A stretch of DNA of 64,000 nt from Dechloromonas denitrificans (GCF_001551835.1 NZ_LODL01000019.1:3915-67914), one strand, 5' to 3'; positions 17,618-26,780 are shown, counted from the stretch's first letter. Notes: generated by a model from the sequence alone, not told the origin. Translations and numbers: made by a program.

Positions 17618-18907
17618 ATGGGCGGCAGGACGATCTATGTGGTCGACGGCGCCCGGACGCCGTTTTTGAAGGCGCAGAAAGGGCCGGGGCCGTTCGCGGC
17701 GTCCGACCTGGCGACGCAGGCCGGGCGGGCGCTGCTGTTGCGCCAGCCTTTCCTGCCGAGCGATCTCGACGAGGTCATTCTCGGTTGCGCCGCGCCGTCG
17801 CCGGACGAAACCAATATCGGCCGCATGGTGGCGCTGCGTCTCGGTTGCGGCGAGAAGGTGCCGGGCTGGACGGTGATGCGCAACTGCGCTTCCGGCATGC
17901 AGGCGCTCGATTCGGCGATTGCCAACATCCAGTGCGGCCGGGCCGAACTGGTGCTGGCCGGCGGCGTCGATGCGCTGTCGCGGGCACCGCTGTTGTACTC
18001 CGATACCATGGTGCGCTGGTTTGCCGGCATGATGTCGATGCGGACAGCCGGCCAGAAGCTCGGGCATTTCCTGAAGCTGAAGCCGGGGGCCTTGCTGTCG
18101 CCGGTAATCGGCCTGATGAAGGGCCTGACCGATCCGGTGGTCGGCCTGCTGATGGGGCAGACCGCCGAAAACCTCGCCTGGAAGTTCGGCATCACGCGCC
18201 AGCAGATGGACGAATTCGCCGTGCGCAGCCACCAGCGGGCACTGGCCGGTCGGCAAGCGGGTCATCTGGGTGAAATCGTGCCGCTGGTCGATGGCAACGG
18301 CAAGGTGTATGCCGAAGACGACGGGGTGCGGGCCGATGCCAGCATGGCCGGCATGGCCAAGCTGAAACCCTTCTTCGACAAGAAATACGGCAACATCACC
18401 GCCGCCAACAGTTCGCAGATTACCGATGGCGCCGCCTGGCTGATTCTCGCTTCGGAAGAGGCGGTCAAGAAGTGGAATCTCAAGCCGCTCGGCAAAATCG
18501 TCGACAGCCAGTGGGCCGGCCTCGATCCGGCGCAGATGGGCCTCGGCCCGGTGCATGCCTCGACGCCCATCCTGCAGCGCCACGGCCTGGGGCTGAATGA
18601 TATCGATGCCTGGGAGCTGAACGAGGCGTTCGCGGCCCAGGTCATGGGCTGCCAGGCCGCCTGGCAATCCGACGAGTACTGTCGCGAGCAGCTTGGCCTG
18701 CCGGCAGCACTCGGCGCCATCGACGAGAACAAGCTGAATGTCGATGGCGGGGCGGTGGCCATCGGCCATCCGGTCGGCGCTTCCGGGGCGCGCATCGTGC
18801 TGCATCTGTTGCATGTGCTGCGCCGGCAAAAGGCCAGGCGCGGCATTGCGACCATCTGTATCGGTGGCGGCCTGGGCGGCGCCATGCTGGTCGAAGCCGA
18901 AAGCTGA
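17618..18907 (+). CDS. Acetyl-CoA C-acyltransferase (FadI-like thiolase)
   Basis: A 429-aa thiolase performing the last, thiolytic step of beta-oxidation. The acyl-accepting cysteine is Cys90 in MRNCASGMQ; the C-terminal GGAVAIGHPVGASGAR carries the catalytic His, and CIGGGLGGAM carries the second Cys. Length and the longer loop domain (about residues 130-190) resemble FadI of the FadIJ pair rather than the 390-aa FadA type. It starts two bases after fadE and its stop is followed two bases later by the DegV gene, so translation is tightly linked. Confidence 0.93.
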   Translation: MGGRTIYVVDGARTPFLKAQKGPGPFAASDLATQAGRALLLRQPFLPSDLDEVILGCAAPSPDETNIGRMVALRLGCGEKVPGWTVMRNCASGMQALDSAIANIQCGRAELVLAGGVDALSRAPLLYSDTMVRWFAGMMSMRTAGQKLGHFLKLKPGALLSPVIGLMKGLTDPVVGLLMGQTAENLAWKFGITRQQMDEFAVRSHQRALAGRQAGHLGEIVPLVDGNGKVYAEDDGVRADASMAGMAKLKPFFDKKYGNITAANSSQITDGAAWLILASEEAVKKWNLKPLGKIVDSQWAGLDPAQMGLGPVHASTPILQRHGLGLNDIDAWELNEAFAAQVMGCQAAWQSDEYCREQLGLPAALGAIDENKLNVDGGAVAIGHPVGASGARIVLHLLHVLRRQKARRGIATICIGGGLGGAMLVEAES

Positions 18908-18909
18908 GC

Positions 18910-19854
18910 ATGCGGATCGGTATTGTGGTTGATTCGGCCTGCGATTTGCCGAGGGATTTTCTCGCCGCCAACGGCGTGCTGGTCATGCCGATCACGCTGC
19001 GCATCGGCGACCTGCTGATCGAGGACCGGCGCGATCCCGAGGAAACCCAGGCCTTCTACGCCCGGCATCTGGACCGGAAAGGCGAGGATTTCGCCGAGTC
19101 GATTCCGTATTCGGTGCAGCAGATCGAACAGCTTTTCCTCGAACGGCTGGTCCTCGATTTCGACTACGTCTTCTGTCTGACCATCACCAGCACGCGCAGC
19201 CCGATCTTCAATCATGCGATGCAGGCCTCGCGCGCCATCCTCACCCAGTACAAGGCGATCCGCCGGGCGGCCGGCGTGCCGGAGCGCTTCGGGCTGGCCG
19301 TACTGTCGACGCGCAACCTGTTTACCGGCCAGGCCGTGCCGGTGGCCGAAGCGGTGCGCCTGATCCGGGCCGGTGGTTCGCCGAGCGAAATCGGCGCCCG
19401 CCTGCGCCATCTGGTCGATCAGACCCATACCTACCTGGTGCCGGCCGACCTCTTTCACATCTACAAGCGGGCCTCCAAGAAAGGCGATACCAGCCTCAGC
19501 TGGGGTTCCTACACGCTCGGTTCATGGCTCGATGTCAAACCGATCCTGCATTGTCATTGCGACCAGACGACCACGGTCGACAAGGTGCGTGGCTTTGAAA
19601 CCGGCGTCGAGCAACTGTTCGCCAAGGCGGCCAAGCGCATCCGCGACGGACTCGATGCACCGCATCTCTGCATCAGCTACGGCGGGGCACCGGGCGCGGT
19701 GGTCAATCTGCCCGGTTATGCCCGGCTGACCCAGGCCGCGGCGGAGCAGGGCGTTCAAATTCTCGTTTCGCCGATGAGCAAAACGGCTGCGGTCAACGTC
19801 GGGCCGGGCGCCTTGTCGCTGGCCTTCGCGGCAAGCGGTCATCGTCCGCATTAA
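18910..19854 (+). CDS. DegV-family fatty-acid-binding protein
   Basis: A 314-aa DegV protein. The N-terminal IGIVVDSACDLP segment is the classic DegV start; the C-terminal half has the SYGGAPGAV segment. DegV proteins bind a long-chain fatty acid in a deep pocket, and the Firmicute members FakB present it to the kinase FakA. No FakA-like kinase gene is visible in this window. Its position between a thiolase and a FadJ-like enzyme, with 2- and 9-base gaps, strongly suggests a lipid-carrier role in beta-oxidation. The protein appears complete. Confidence 0.88.
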   Translation: MRIGIVVDSACDLPRDFLAANGVLVMPITLRIGDLLIEDRRDPEETQAFYARHLDRKGEDFAESIPYSVQQIEQLFLERLVLDFDYVFCLTITSTRSPIFNHAMQASRAILTQYKAIRRAAGVPERFGLAVLSTRNLFTGQAVPVAEAVRLIRAGGSPSEIGARLRHLVDQTHTYLVPADLFHIYKRASKKGDTSLSWGSYTLGSWLDVKPILHCHCDQTTTVDKVRGFETGVEQLFAKAAKRIRDGLDAPHLCISYGGAPGAVVNLPGYARLTQAAAEQGVQILVSPMSKTAAVNVGPGALSLAFAASGHRPH

Positions 19855-19863
19855 AGAAAGCAC

Positions 19864-21777
19864 ATGATGAATCTCAATCTTCAACACTGGCGGGTCGAGC
19901 GCGATGCCGAAGGTGTCGCCACCGCCATCCTGGACAAGGCCGGCGAGTCGGCCAATTCGCTGTCGGTCGCCGTGATGGCGGAACTGGCGCAGATCCTCGA
20001 TGCCTTCGACCAGCAGCCGCCGAAAGGGCTGATCTTCCGCTCCGGCAAGGCGGCTGGCTTCATCGCCGGGGCCGACATCGAGGAATTCACCCAGCTCGAT
20101 ACACCGGAAAAGGGGCGGGCATTGGTCGAGCGGGGCTGGCAGCTGTTCAACCGTTTGGCTGCGGTCGACTACCCAACATTGGCCATAATCCGCGGCCATT
20201 GCCTGGGCGGCGGTCTCGAACTGGCGCTGGCCTGCCGCTACCTGCTGGCGGTTGACGAGCCGGCGACCAAAATGGGCCTGCCGGAAGTCATGCTCGGCAT
20301 CTTCCCGGGCTGGGGCGGCATGCTGCGCCTGCCGCAACGGGTCGGCCCGGCGGCAGCGCTCGACATGATGCTGACCGGCAGGAGCCTCGACGCCAAACGG
20401 GCCAAGCGCATGGGCTTGGCCGATGAATGCGTGCCCCCTCGGGTCATGGAGCCGGCGGCGCGGCAACTGCTGTTCTCCGGCCAGCCCCGGCGCCCCTTAC
20501 CGGCGCTGCAGCGCCTGCTGAACGGGCCGCTCAAGGCCGTCGTCGCCAATGGCGCCCGTAAACAAGTGGCGAAGAAGGCGCGGCCGGAACATTACCCGGC
20601 GCCCTACGCCATCATCGACATCTGGCAGAAACATAACGGCAATGCGCTGGCCGCGCCGGCCATCATCGACCGCATCATCAGTTCGCCGACGGCACGCAAT
20701 CTGGTCCGCGTCTTCTTCCTGCAGGAGCGCCTGAAAGGCTTTGGCAAGGCTGCGGAATTCTCGGCCCGGCGTGTGCATGTGATCGGGGCCGGCGTCATGG
20801 GCGGTGATATCGCTGCCTGGTGCGCCCTGCGCGGCATGACCGTGACACTGCAGGATCAGAGCCTGGAACGCATGGGGCCGGCCTTGCAGCGGGCCAACAA
20901 GCTATTCACGCGCCGCCTGCGCGACCCGCTCAAGGCACGGGCCGCTTTCGACCGCCTGATTCCCGACGTCAACGGCGATGGCGTCGCCCATGCCGATGTG
21001 GTGATCGAGGCGATTTTCGAGAACGTCGAGGCCAAGCATGCGCTGTTCAAGGCGCTGGAGCCGCGGCTGAAGCCGGGGGCGGTGCTCGCCACCAATACCT
21101 CCAGCCTGAAGCTGGAAGACTTGCGGACGGTACTGCAACAGCCGGAACGCCTGGTCGGCATCCACTTCTTCAACCCGGTGGCAATGATGCCGCTGGTTGA
21201 AGTAGTCCAGGCCGAGGGGGCGGACCCCGATGCCGTGCAGGCCGCCTGCGCCTTTGTGAGGCAGATCGACAAGCTGCCGCTGCCGGTCAAGAGCGCGCCG
21301 GGCTTCCTGGTCAATGCGGTGCTCGCCCCCTACATGCTGGCCGCGATGCGTGCGGTCGACGAGGGAATTTCGCCGGAAACCGTCGATGAAGCGATGCTTG
21401 CCTTCGGTATGCCGATGGGGCCGATCGAACTGGTCGATACCGTCGGCCTCGATATCGCGCTGGCGGCCGGCCAGCAACTGGCCGGCGGGGCCGCTGCGCC
21501 GCGCTGCCTGTTGGCGCGGGTCGAGAAGAACCAGCTCGGCAAGAAGTCCGGCCAGGGTTTCTATGCCTGGGCGGACGGCAAGGCGAAAAAGGGCAGTGCC
21601 GGCGCTGTGCCGGCCGGCCTGGCCGAGCGTCTGGTCACGCCACTGATCGACCGGGTCGACCAACTGGTGGCCGATGGCATCGTCGCCGATGCAGATCTGG
21701 CCGACGCCGGCGTGATTTTCGGCACTGGTTTTGCCCCCTTTACCGGCGGGCCGCTCAACTTTCGCAAAAATAAATAA
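19864..21777 (+). CDS. Enoyl-CoA hydratase/3-hydroxyacyl-CoA dehydrogenase (FadJ-like)
   Basis: A 637-aa bifunctional beta-oxidation enzyme. The N-terminal crotonase domain keeps both catalytic glutamates at residues 119 (GGGLELAL) and 141 (GLPEVMLG). The dehydrogenase domain begins near residue 304 with VHVIGAGVMGG (NAD site) and contains GIHFFNPVAMMPLVE; a C-terminal helical domain follows. It is shorter than E. coli FadB/FadJ (about 715-730 aa), mainly between and after the domains. Start: two adjacent ATGs, the ribosome binding site is weak (AAAGAAAG). It closes set 1 before the fadL promoter. Confidence 0.92.
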   Translation: MMNLNLQHWRVERDAEGVATAILDKAGESANSLSVAVMAELAQILDAFDQQPPKGLIFRSGKAAGFIAGADIEEFTQLDTPEKGRALVERGWQLFNRLAAVDYPTLAIIRGHCLGGGLELALACRYLLAVDEPATKMGLPEVMLGIFPGWGGMLRLPQRVGPAAALDMMLTGRSLDAKRAKRMGLADECVPPRVMEPAARQLLFSGQPRRPLPALQRLLNGPLKAVVANGARKQVAKKARPEHYPAPYAIIDIWQKHNGNALAAPAIIDRIISSPTARNLVRVFFLQERLKGFGKAAEFSARRVHVIGAGVMGGDIAAWCALRGMTVTLQDQSLERMGPALQRANKLFTRRLRDPLKARAAFDRLIPDVNGDGVAHADVVIEAIFENVEAKHALFKALEPRLKPGAVLATNTSSLKLEDLRTVLQQPERLVGIHFFNPVAMMPLVEVVQAEGADPDAVQAACAFVRQIDKLPLPVKSAPGFLVNAVLAPYMLAAMRAVDEGISPETVDEAMLAFGMPMGPIELVDTVGLDIALAAGQQLAGGAAAPRCLLARVEKNQLGKKSGQGFYAWADGKAKKGSAGAVPAGLAERLVTPLIDRVDQLVADGIVADADLADAGVIFGTGFAPFTGGPLNFRKNK

Positions 21778-21793
21778 CCGGGCTGTTGTTTCT

Positions 21794-21851
21794 TTGCAAC
21801 AAGCCGGTCAAATTGTGTAAATAAAACGGTATTTCAAACGTTTGTTTGAGA
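21794..21851 (+). promoter_or_regulatory. fadL promoter region with PsrA-like operator
   Basis: A possible -35 TTGCAA (21794) and -10 TGTAAA (21816) precede TTTCAAACGTTTGTTTGAGA (21832-21851). Its core CAAACGTTTGTTTG fits the PsrA pattern (CAAAC-N4-GTTTG) exactly. The promoter boxes are weak guesses; the operator match is clear. Confidence 0.65.
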
Positions 21852-21915
21852 TTTAATGGCGGCAGCAGCAACAGGGAATTCTTTCCCAAACATAAACAAA
21901 ACAGGAGACAAACCA

Positions 21916-23196
21916 ATGCAAAAAATCATCACCCCGCGCCTGATTCCAGCGCTCATCGCAGTTGCTTTTTCCGGTACTGCCAGCGCGGCCGGTTTCCAGC
22001 TGCTGGAGCAGAATGCGAGTGGTCTTGGTAACGCCTATGCCGGTTCAGCAGCAGTAGCTGATAACGCCAGCACGATCTACTACAACCCGGCCGGCATGAC
22101 GCAATTGCAGAACATCGAGGTGTCCGGCGGCCTGACGGCAGTCAATACCAGCTTCAAATACAACAACGAAGGGTCTACCGGCCTCGGTGCCCTGGCCAAT
22201 AGCGGCAATGGTGGCGATGGCGGCGATCTCGGCCTGATCCCGAACGGCTACGTCTCCTGGGCAGTGAGCAAGGATCTCTATCTCGGCCTGGGCATCGGCG
22301 CACCGTTCGGAATGCGGACCAAGTACGACGATCGCTGGGTCGGTGCCGCCCAATCGACGCATTTCGACATCAAGACGGTCAATATCAACCCTTCGATCGC
22401 CTATCGGGTCAATGATGTCGTCTCCATCGGCGGCGGCCTGAACTGGCAGCACCTGGAAGCTGATTACCGCCGGCTGACCGCAGTGACTGCATCCGGTGTG
22501 AACTCGCCGCTCAAGCTGACGCTGGAAGATGATTCCTGGGGCTGGAACATCGGTGCCCTGTTCAAGCTGGCACCGACTACCAAGCTGGGCGTTTCCTATC
22601 GCTCCAAGATGAAGTACGAAACAACCGGCAAGATCGAGATCAGTGGCACGCTGGCGTCAAACAGTTCCGATGCCAAGGCCGACATCACGCTGCCCGATAC
22701 TTTCGTCATGAGCTTGACGCATGCCCTCTCCGACAAGTGGGAGTTGCTGGGCGACGTGTCGTGGACGGGCTGGAGCAGCATTCCCAAGGTTGACGTGATC
22801 CGCGCTTCGGCGACCAGAAACGGCCTGTTTGCCTCGGGCACCAATGCCCAGGTGCTGGACACCGAGTTCCGCGATACCTGGCGCGTGGCGCTGGGCGCCA
22901 ACTACAAGCTGAGCAGTGACTGGGCCTTGAAGGGCGGTATCGCCTACGACCAGACGCCGGTTCGGGATGCGGCGACCCGCCTGGTTTCGCTGCCGGACAA
23001 CAACCGCACCTGGTTCTCGGCCGGTGCGCAGTGGAAGGCCACCAAGTCGACGACCCTCGATGTCGGTGCTACCTATCTTTACCTGAAGGACGCCAAGATC
23101 GACAACAACCAGGTCGCCCAGGGCCGTGGTCGTGTCACCGGCACCTACGAAGACAGCGCCTGGATCTTCGGCGGCCAGTTGTCGATGGCTTTCTGA
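21916..23196 (+). CDS. fadL: FadL/OmpP1-family outer-membrane fatty-acid transporter
   Basis: A 426-aa outer-membrane beta-barrel. It has a cleavable signal peptide (about residues 1-24, ending near TASAAGF), and then the family start GFQLLEQNASGLGNAYAG with the NPAGM motif (YYNPAGMTQL), which forms the lumen hatch. It ends in a C-terminal Phe (LSMAF), typical for barrel assembly. It takes up long-chain fatty acids. The ATG at 21916 follows AGGAGACAAACCA; the longer frame upstream is non-coding leader. The promoter has its own PsrA-like operator and a strong terminator follows. Confidence 0.93.
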   Translation: MQKIITPRLIPALIAVAFSGTASAAGFQLLEQNASGLGNAYAGSAAVADNASTIYYNPAGMTQLQNIEVSGGLTAVNTSFKYNNEGSTGLGALANSGNGGDGGDLGLIPNGYVSWAVSKDLYLGLGIGAPFGMRTKYDDRWVGAAQSTHFDIKTVNINPSIAYRVNDVVSIGGGLNWQHLEADYRRLTAVTASGVNSPLKLTLEDDSWGWNIGALFKLAPTTKLGVSYRSKMKYETTGKIEISGTLASNSSDAKADITLPDTFVMSLTHALSDKWELLGDVSWTGWSSIPKVDVIRASATRNGLFASGTNAQVLDTEFRDTWRVALGANYKLSSDWALKGGIAYDQTPVRDAATRLVSLPDNNRTWFSAGAQWKATKSTTLDVGATYLYLKDAKIDNNQVAQGRGRVTGTYEDSAWIFGGQLSMAF

Positions 23197-23222
23197 ACGA
23201 ACAAGCTTCCTTGCGTCATTTC

Positions 23223-23248
23223 AACCCCGGCCAGTCCGGGGTTTTTTT
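23223..23248 (+). terminator. Rho-independent terminator of fadL
   Basis: AACCCCGG (23223-23230) pairs with CCGGGGTT (23236-23243) around a five-base loop, followed by a run of seven T. It separates fadL from the convergent histidine kinase gene. Confidence 0.93.
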
Positions 23249-24587
23249 ATGCCGTGGCTGTCCAGCTGGCCTTGACCAGCAAGCCGGGGGGCGGCAGGGC
23301 TTCCGCCAGTTCCAGGCGGGCGCCATGCAGTTCGGCAATGCGGGCGACGATGGCCAGCCCGAGGCCACTGCCCGGCTGGTCGGTTTGGTTGAGGCGGTGG
23401 AAGCGACGCAGCACGGCGGCTCTTTCTTCCGGTGGAATGCCCGGGCCGCTGTCGCTGACGCTGAGTACGCAGCGGCCGTTGTGGCGACTGATGCCGACGC
23501 GGACCCGGCCGTCGTTCGGCGTGTAGCGGATGGCGTTGTCGATCAGGTTGCGGATCAGCACACGCAGCCATTCGGCCTGACCGGTGACCGTGCAGTTGTG
23601 GTCGGCCGTGAAGTCGAAATCGATGTTCTTGTCGAGAATCAGCGTGCCCAGCTCGGCGCAGACGGATTCGGTCAGCCGGCCGAGGTCGACCGGTTGCGGG
23701 TCGGGCAGGCCGGATTCCGGATCGAGGCGGGCCAGTTGCAGCATCTGGTCGACCAGGTGCGAGGCGCGGCTGAGGCCGCTTTGCAACTGTTGCAGCGAGC
23801 GGTCGCGTTCGTCGCTGTCGCGGGCCCGCAGCGCGACCTGCAATTGCGCCTGCAGCGCGGCGAGCGGCGTGCGCAGTTCGTGGGCGGCATCGGCGGTGAA
23901 CCGGCGCTCGGTTTCGAGTGCCGTTTCGACACGCTGGAAGAGGCCGTTCAGCGCTTCCAGCATCGGCCGGATTTCTTCGGGGGCGGAGGGCGGCGACACA
24001 GCCTGCAACTGTTGCGGGTCGCGGCTGGCGATCTGGGCGGCGACGCCACCCAGCGAAGCCAGGCCCTGGCGGGTGGCGAGCCAGACCCAGAGGCCGATCA
24101 GCGGCAGGCCGAAGAGGGCGGGGAACAGCAGGCGCCAGGCGATGTGGCCGATCAGGTCGTCGCGGATGTGGTGGTTTTCGCTGACCTGGACCTGCAGGCT
24201 GCGTTCGCTGTTCCACTGGCTGTAGTGCCGCCAGTGGCCGTCGTCGCCGCGTGTTTCGGAAAAGCCGTCGGCTGCGGTCAACGCCGTTTCCGGGGCATTA
24301 TTCGAGCGCATCAGCAGCTTGCCGTCGGCTCGCCAGATCTGGCAGCGTAGGCGGCGCTGGTATTTGTGGGCGACGTCGCCGAGGTCTTCGATATCCTCGC
24401 CTTCGTCGTGGCTGGCCAGCGCCAGCAAAGTTTGCGCGGCCTGGGCGAGTTGGGCATCGAACAGTTCATCGACCTCGTGGTGGGCGTCGATGTAGCTGAA
24501 GATCATGGTCACCAGCCAGGCTGCGGCGACCCCGCCGAGCAGCAGGCTGAGCAGGCGGCGGCGCAGCGAGAACCAGACGGTATTCAC
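23247..24587 (-). CDS. Sensor histidine kinase (QseC/PmrB-like)
   Basis: A 446-aa inner-membrane kinase: TM1 about residues 11-31, periplasmic sensor 32-150, TM2 about 152-171, a HAMP-like linker, HisKA with His236 in DAAHELRTPLAAL, then an ATPase domain with the N box (NLIDNAIRY) and G boxes (DSGPGIP, GSGLGLAIV). This is the QseC/PmrB layout. Its GTG start overlaps the stop of the response regulator (GTGA), so the two are translated together. Ligand is not evident; the position downstream of haem protein genes suggests redox or metal-linked sensing. Confidence 0.92.
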   Translation of the reverse strand: MNTVWFSLRRRLLSLLLGGVAAAWLVTMIFSYIDAHHEVDELFDAQLAQAAQTLLALASHDEGEDIEDLGDVAHKYQRRLRCQIWRADGKLLMRSNNAPETALTAADGFSETRGDDGHWRHYSQWNSERSLQVQVSENHHIRDDLIGHIAWRLLFPALFGLPLIGLWVWLATRQGLASLGGVAAQIASRDPQQLQAVSPPSAPEEIRPMLEALNGLFQRVETALETERRFTADAAHELRTPLAALQAQLQVALRARDSDERDRSLQQLQSGLSRASHLVDQMLQLARLDPESGLPDPQPVDLGRLTESVCAELGTLILDKNIDFDFTADHNCTVTGQAEWLRVLIRNLIDNAIRYTPNDGRVRVGISRHNGRCVLSVSDSGPGIPPEERAAVLRRFHRLNQTDQPGSGLGLAIVARIAELHGARLELAEALPPPGLLVKASWTATA

Positions 24588-25240
24588 TTGGCGATCGTGT
24601 AGCCGACGCCGCGCAGCGTGCGGATCAGGTCGCTGCCCAGCTTCTTGCGTAGGTGGTGGATATGGACTTCGAGCGCGTTGCTGTCCGGCTCGTCGCGCCA
24701 GCCATAGAGCGACTGTTCGAGCTGGGTCCGGCTCAGCACGCGGCCGGTGTTTTCAAGCAGCATCTGGAGCAGCGAAAATTCCCGGCTCGACAGTTCGACC
24801 GGCTGGCCGGCCAGCGTCACGACATGGGCGGCCGGGTCGAGGGCCAGTTCGCCGTGGATCAGCAAGGGCGCGGCACGGCCGGCGCTGCGCCGGGCCAGGG
24901 CGCGGATGCGGGCGGTCAGTTCGTCGAGGTCGATCGGCTTGACCAGGTAATCGTCGGCCCCGGCATCGAGGCCGGAGACCTTGTCGCCGGTTGCATCGCG
25001 GGCGGTCAGGATGAGGATGGGCATCGCCTGGCCGCGTTGGCGGGCACGGCTCAGCACGTCCATGCCGGACAGGCGGGGCAGGCCGAGGTCGAGGACGACC
25101 AGGTCGAAGCTTTCGGCATGCAGGGCGTGGTCGGCGGCATGGCCGTCCTTGACCCAGTCGACCGCAAAGCCGGCCTGGCGGAGGCCGACGGTCAGGCCAT
25201 CGCCGAGTTGGGGATCATCTTCGACAAGCAGGATGCGCAT
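24584..25240 (-). CDS. OmpR-family response regulator (QseB/PmrA-like)
   Basis: A 218-aa regulator. The receiver domain has the acidic pair at residues 8-9 and the phosphoacceptor Asp51 (VVLDLGLPR), and the C-terminal winged helix includes EVHIHHLRKKLG. The ATG at 25238-25240 begins MRILLVEDD; the longer frame upstream is not family-like. QseB/PmrA regulators bind CTTAA direct repeats, and such repeats lie upstream of this operon (26781-26819) and of the metal-efflux operon (38574-38590). This makes it the likely regulator of both. Confidence 0.93.
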   Translation of the reverse strand: MRILLVEDDPQLGDGLTVGLRQAGFAVDWVKDGHAADHALHAESFDLVVLDLGLPRLSGMDVLSRARQRGQAMPILILTARDATGDKVSGLDAGADDYLVKPIDLDELTARIRALARRSAGRAAPLLIHGELALDPAAHVVTLAGQPVELSSREFSLLQMLLENTGRVLSRTQLEQSLYGWRDEPDSNALEVHIHHLRKKLGSDLIRTLRGVGYTIAK

Positions 25241-25253
25241 GGCTTGGATTCTA

Positions 25254-25859
25254 TCAGCTTGCAATCCACCAGCCGGCGGCGGCAACCCAGGCCAGTAGCA
25301 GGATGGCGGCGAGCGGGCGGGCCGAGGCAATGGCCTCGCCGGGCTGCCCGTTCTTGCGGCCGGTAATCATGGCGCGCACCAGGTTTTCGCCGTGCAGCAG
25401 GCTGCCGGAGGCGACGCCGGCGAGATGGATGACGACGACGGTCAGCATCGTCGCGGCTAGGCCTTCATGCAGTTCTTCCAGCAGATGGCCGCCGAAGTCG
25501 TTGTAGATTGCCCAGCCGGCCAGCCCGGTGACGATGCCGAGGCCGAGCAGAAGGACGATGGCCCAGCCGCCGGCCGGGTTATGGCCGACATGGTGAGACG
25601 GTTCGAGGCGGAGCAGGCTGAGCAGATAGGCTTTGACGCTGCTCGGGCCGCGTACGAAATCGACGAAGCGGGCGTAGCGGCTGCCGATGAAGCCCCAGGG
25701 CAGCCGGAATACGGCGACGGCAAGCACGGTGCCGCCGCTGATGACATGGAGCAGCCGCAGGCTTTCGCTTTCAGAGGTCAACCAGGCCAGGCAGAAACCG
25801 CCAACCATCAGCCAGTGGCCGAGGCGAACCGGCCAGTCCCAGACGAGTATTTTTTGCAT
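25254..25859 (-). CDS. Cytochrome b561-family protein
   Basis: A 201-aa inner-membrane di-haem b-type cytochrome. Four TM helices are visible with haem-ligand histidines in WPVRLGHW, LRLLHVISG, and the HEGLA and VVIHLAG segments. Family members pass electrons between a quinol pool and a c-type cytochrome. It is transcribed just after the dihaem cytochrome gene (3-base gap) and 13 bases before the response regulator, so electron transfer and signalling genes form one operon. Confidence 0.9.
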   Translation of the reverse strand: MQKILVWDWPVRLGHWLMVGGFCLAWLTSESESLRLLHVISGGTVLAVAVFRLPWGFIGSRYARFVDFVRGPSSVKAYLLSLLRLEPSHHVGHNPAGGWAIVLLLGLGIVTGLAGWAIYNDFGGHLLEELHEGLAATMLTVVVIHLAGVASGSLLHGENLVRAMITGRKNGQPGEAIASARPLAAILLLAWVAAAGWWIAS

Positions 25860-25862
25860 GGC

Positions 25863-26324
25863 TTATCTCCGCAGTTCGGGCAGGGCGATGTCGTGTTCGC
25901 TGTAGCGGCCGTCGGCGGCGCCGCGATGGCAGGCTTCGCAATTGGCCGCCGATTTGACGCGCGGGTCGCGCCAGTATTTGGCCGGTACTTCACGGTGGTG
26001 CCGGACAAAGCGCGGCGTCTGCGTGATGCGTGGCGGCTCGCCGGCGCTTCCCAGCTTGCTGGTGTCGCCGGCGTGGCGCTGGAGAAAGGCGCTGATTTCC
26101 TGCCTTTTTGGGCTGTCGACCGCAGCATCGCTACCGAAATGCTGTTCCAGGCTGCCCAGGGTGCGTTGCCAGTCCTTGGCCGAGAGCAAGGCCGGTGGAT
26201 AGGCGAGGTGGCAACTGCCGCATTCGGCCCGGTAGCTGGCCGGTGTGTCGCCGGGCAAGGGCAGGCGGTCGGCCATTGCCGGTAGCGCAAGGCCAAGCAG
26301 GGCAAGGGTGATGAGTGCTTTCAT
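25863..26324 (-). CDS. Periplasmic dihaem cytochrome c (DHC-like)
   Basis: A 153-aa exported cytochrome with a signal peptide (about residues 1-18) and two haem-binding motifs, CGSCH at 35-39 and CEACH at 129-133. The spacing and the SCHLAYPP segment match the dihaem cytochrome c (DHC) family that travels with cytochrome b561 and a DUF1924 cytochrome. It probably relays electrons in the periplasm between the membrane b-haem protein and the small c-type cytochrome encoded one base upstream. Confidence 0.9.
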   Translation of the reverse strand: MKALITLALLGLALPAMADRLPLPGDTPASYRAECGSCHLAYPPALLSAKDWQRTLGSLEQHFGSDAAVDSPKRQEISAFLQRHAGDTSKLGSAGEPPRITQTPRFVRHHREVPAKYWRDPRVKSAANCEACHRGAADGRYSEHDIALPELRR

Positions 26325-26325
26325 C

Positions 26326-26736
26326 TCAGCGCACCTCGCTCATGAAGGCGATGAAGTCGGCCTTTTCAATCGGCGTGCAGGCGCGGCCGACGACTTCCTT
26401 GCAGTTGCGGCCAAACCACTTTTCGACCTTGGCCGGGTCGCTGAAACGTTCGCCATTGGCGGCCACGGCCAGCGGCCGGATGCTTTTGCCGGTCACGGCA
26501 TGCTGGCCGCTGTTGGCCGGGCTGTCGGTGTGGCAACTGGTGCAGGCCGGCATCTTGTCGTTGAGTGCAAAGCGCTGGCGGAACAGGCTTTCGCCGCGTT
26601 TGGCAGAGGGTGCGAAGCCCGGTTGCTGGGCGGCTGCTTCGTTGGTGTAAATCTGCCGGATCTGCTGGGGCGTTTCGGCGTGGCAGGCGAGGCTGGCTAG
26701 CAGCAGGCCGAGAGCGGGGAGGGCTCGCATCATCAT
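26326..26736 (-). CDS. DUF1924 c-type cytochrome
   Basis: A 136-aa exported monohaem cytochrome: signal peptide about residues 1-20, CTSCH at 65-69, and a C-terminal region with MSEVR and a conserved Cys pair (NCKEVVGRAC). This matches the DUF1924 (Shp-like) family, which contains a high-spin haem that can bind small ligands such as oxygen or NO in the Rhodobacter SHP example. The start is the first of three ATG codons after AAGGAG. It is the first gene of the five-gene operon. Confidence 0.85.
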   Translation of the reverse strand: MMMRALPALGLLLASLACHAETPQQIRQIYTNEAAAQQPGFAPSAKRGESLFRQRFALNDKMPACTSCHTDSPANSGQHAVTGKSIRPLAVAANGERFSDPAKVEKWFGRNCKEVVGRACTPIEKADFIAFMSEVR

Positions 26737-26780
26737 CGTTCTCCTTGTTGTGTTGATGGAGACGAGTGTAGAGAGCAAGT

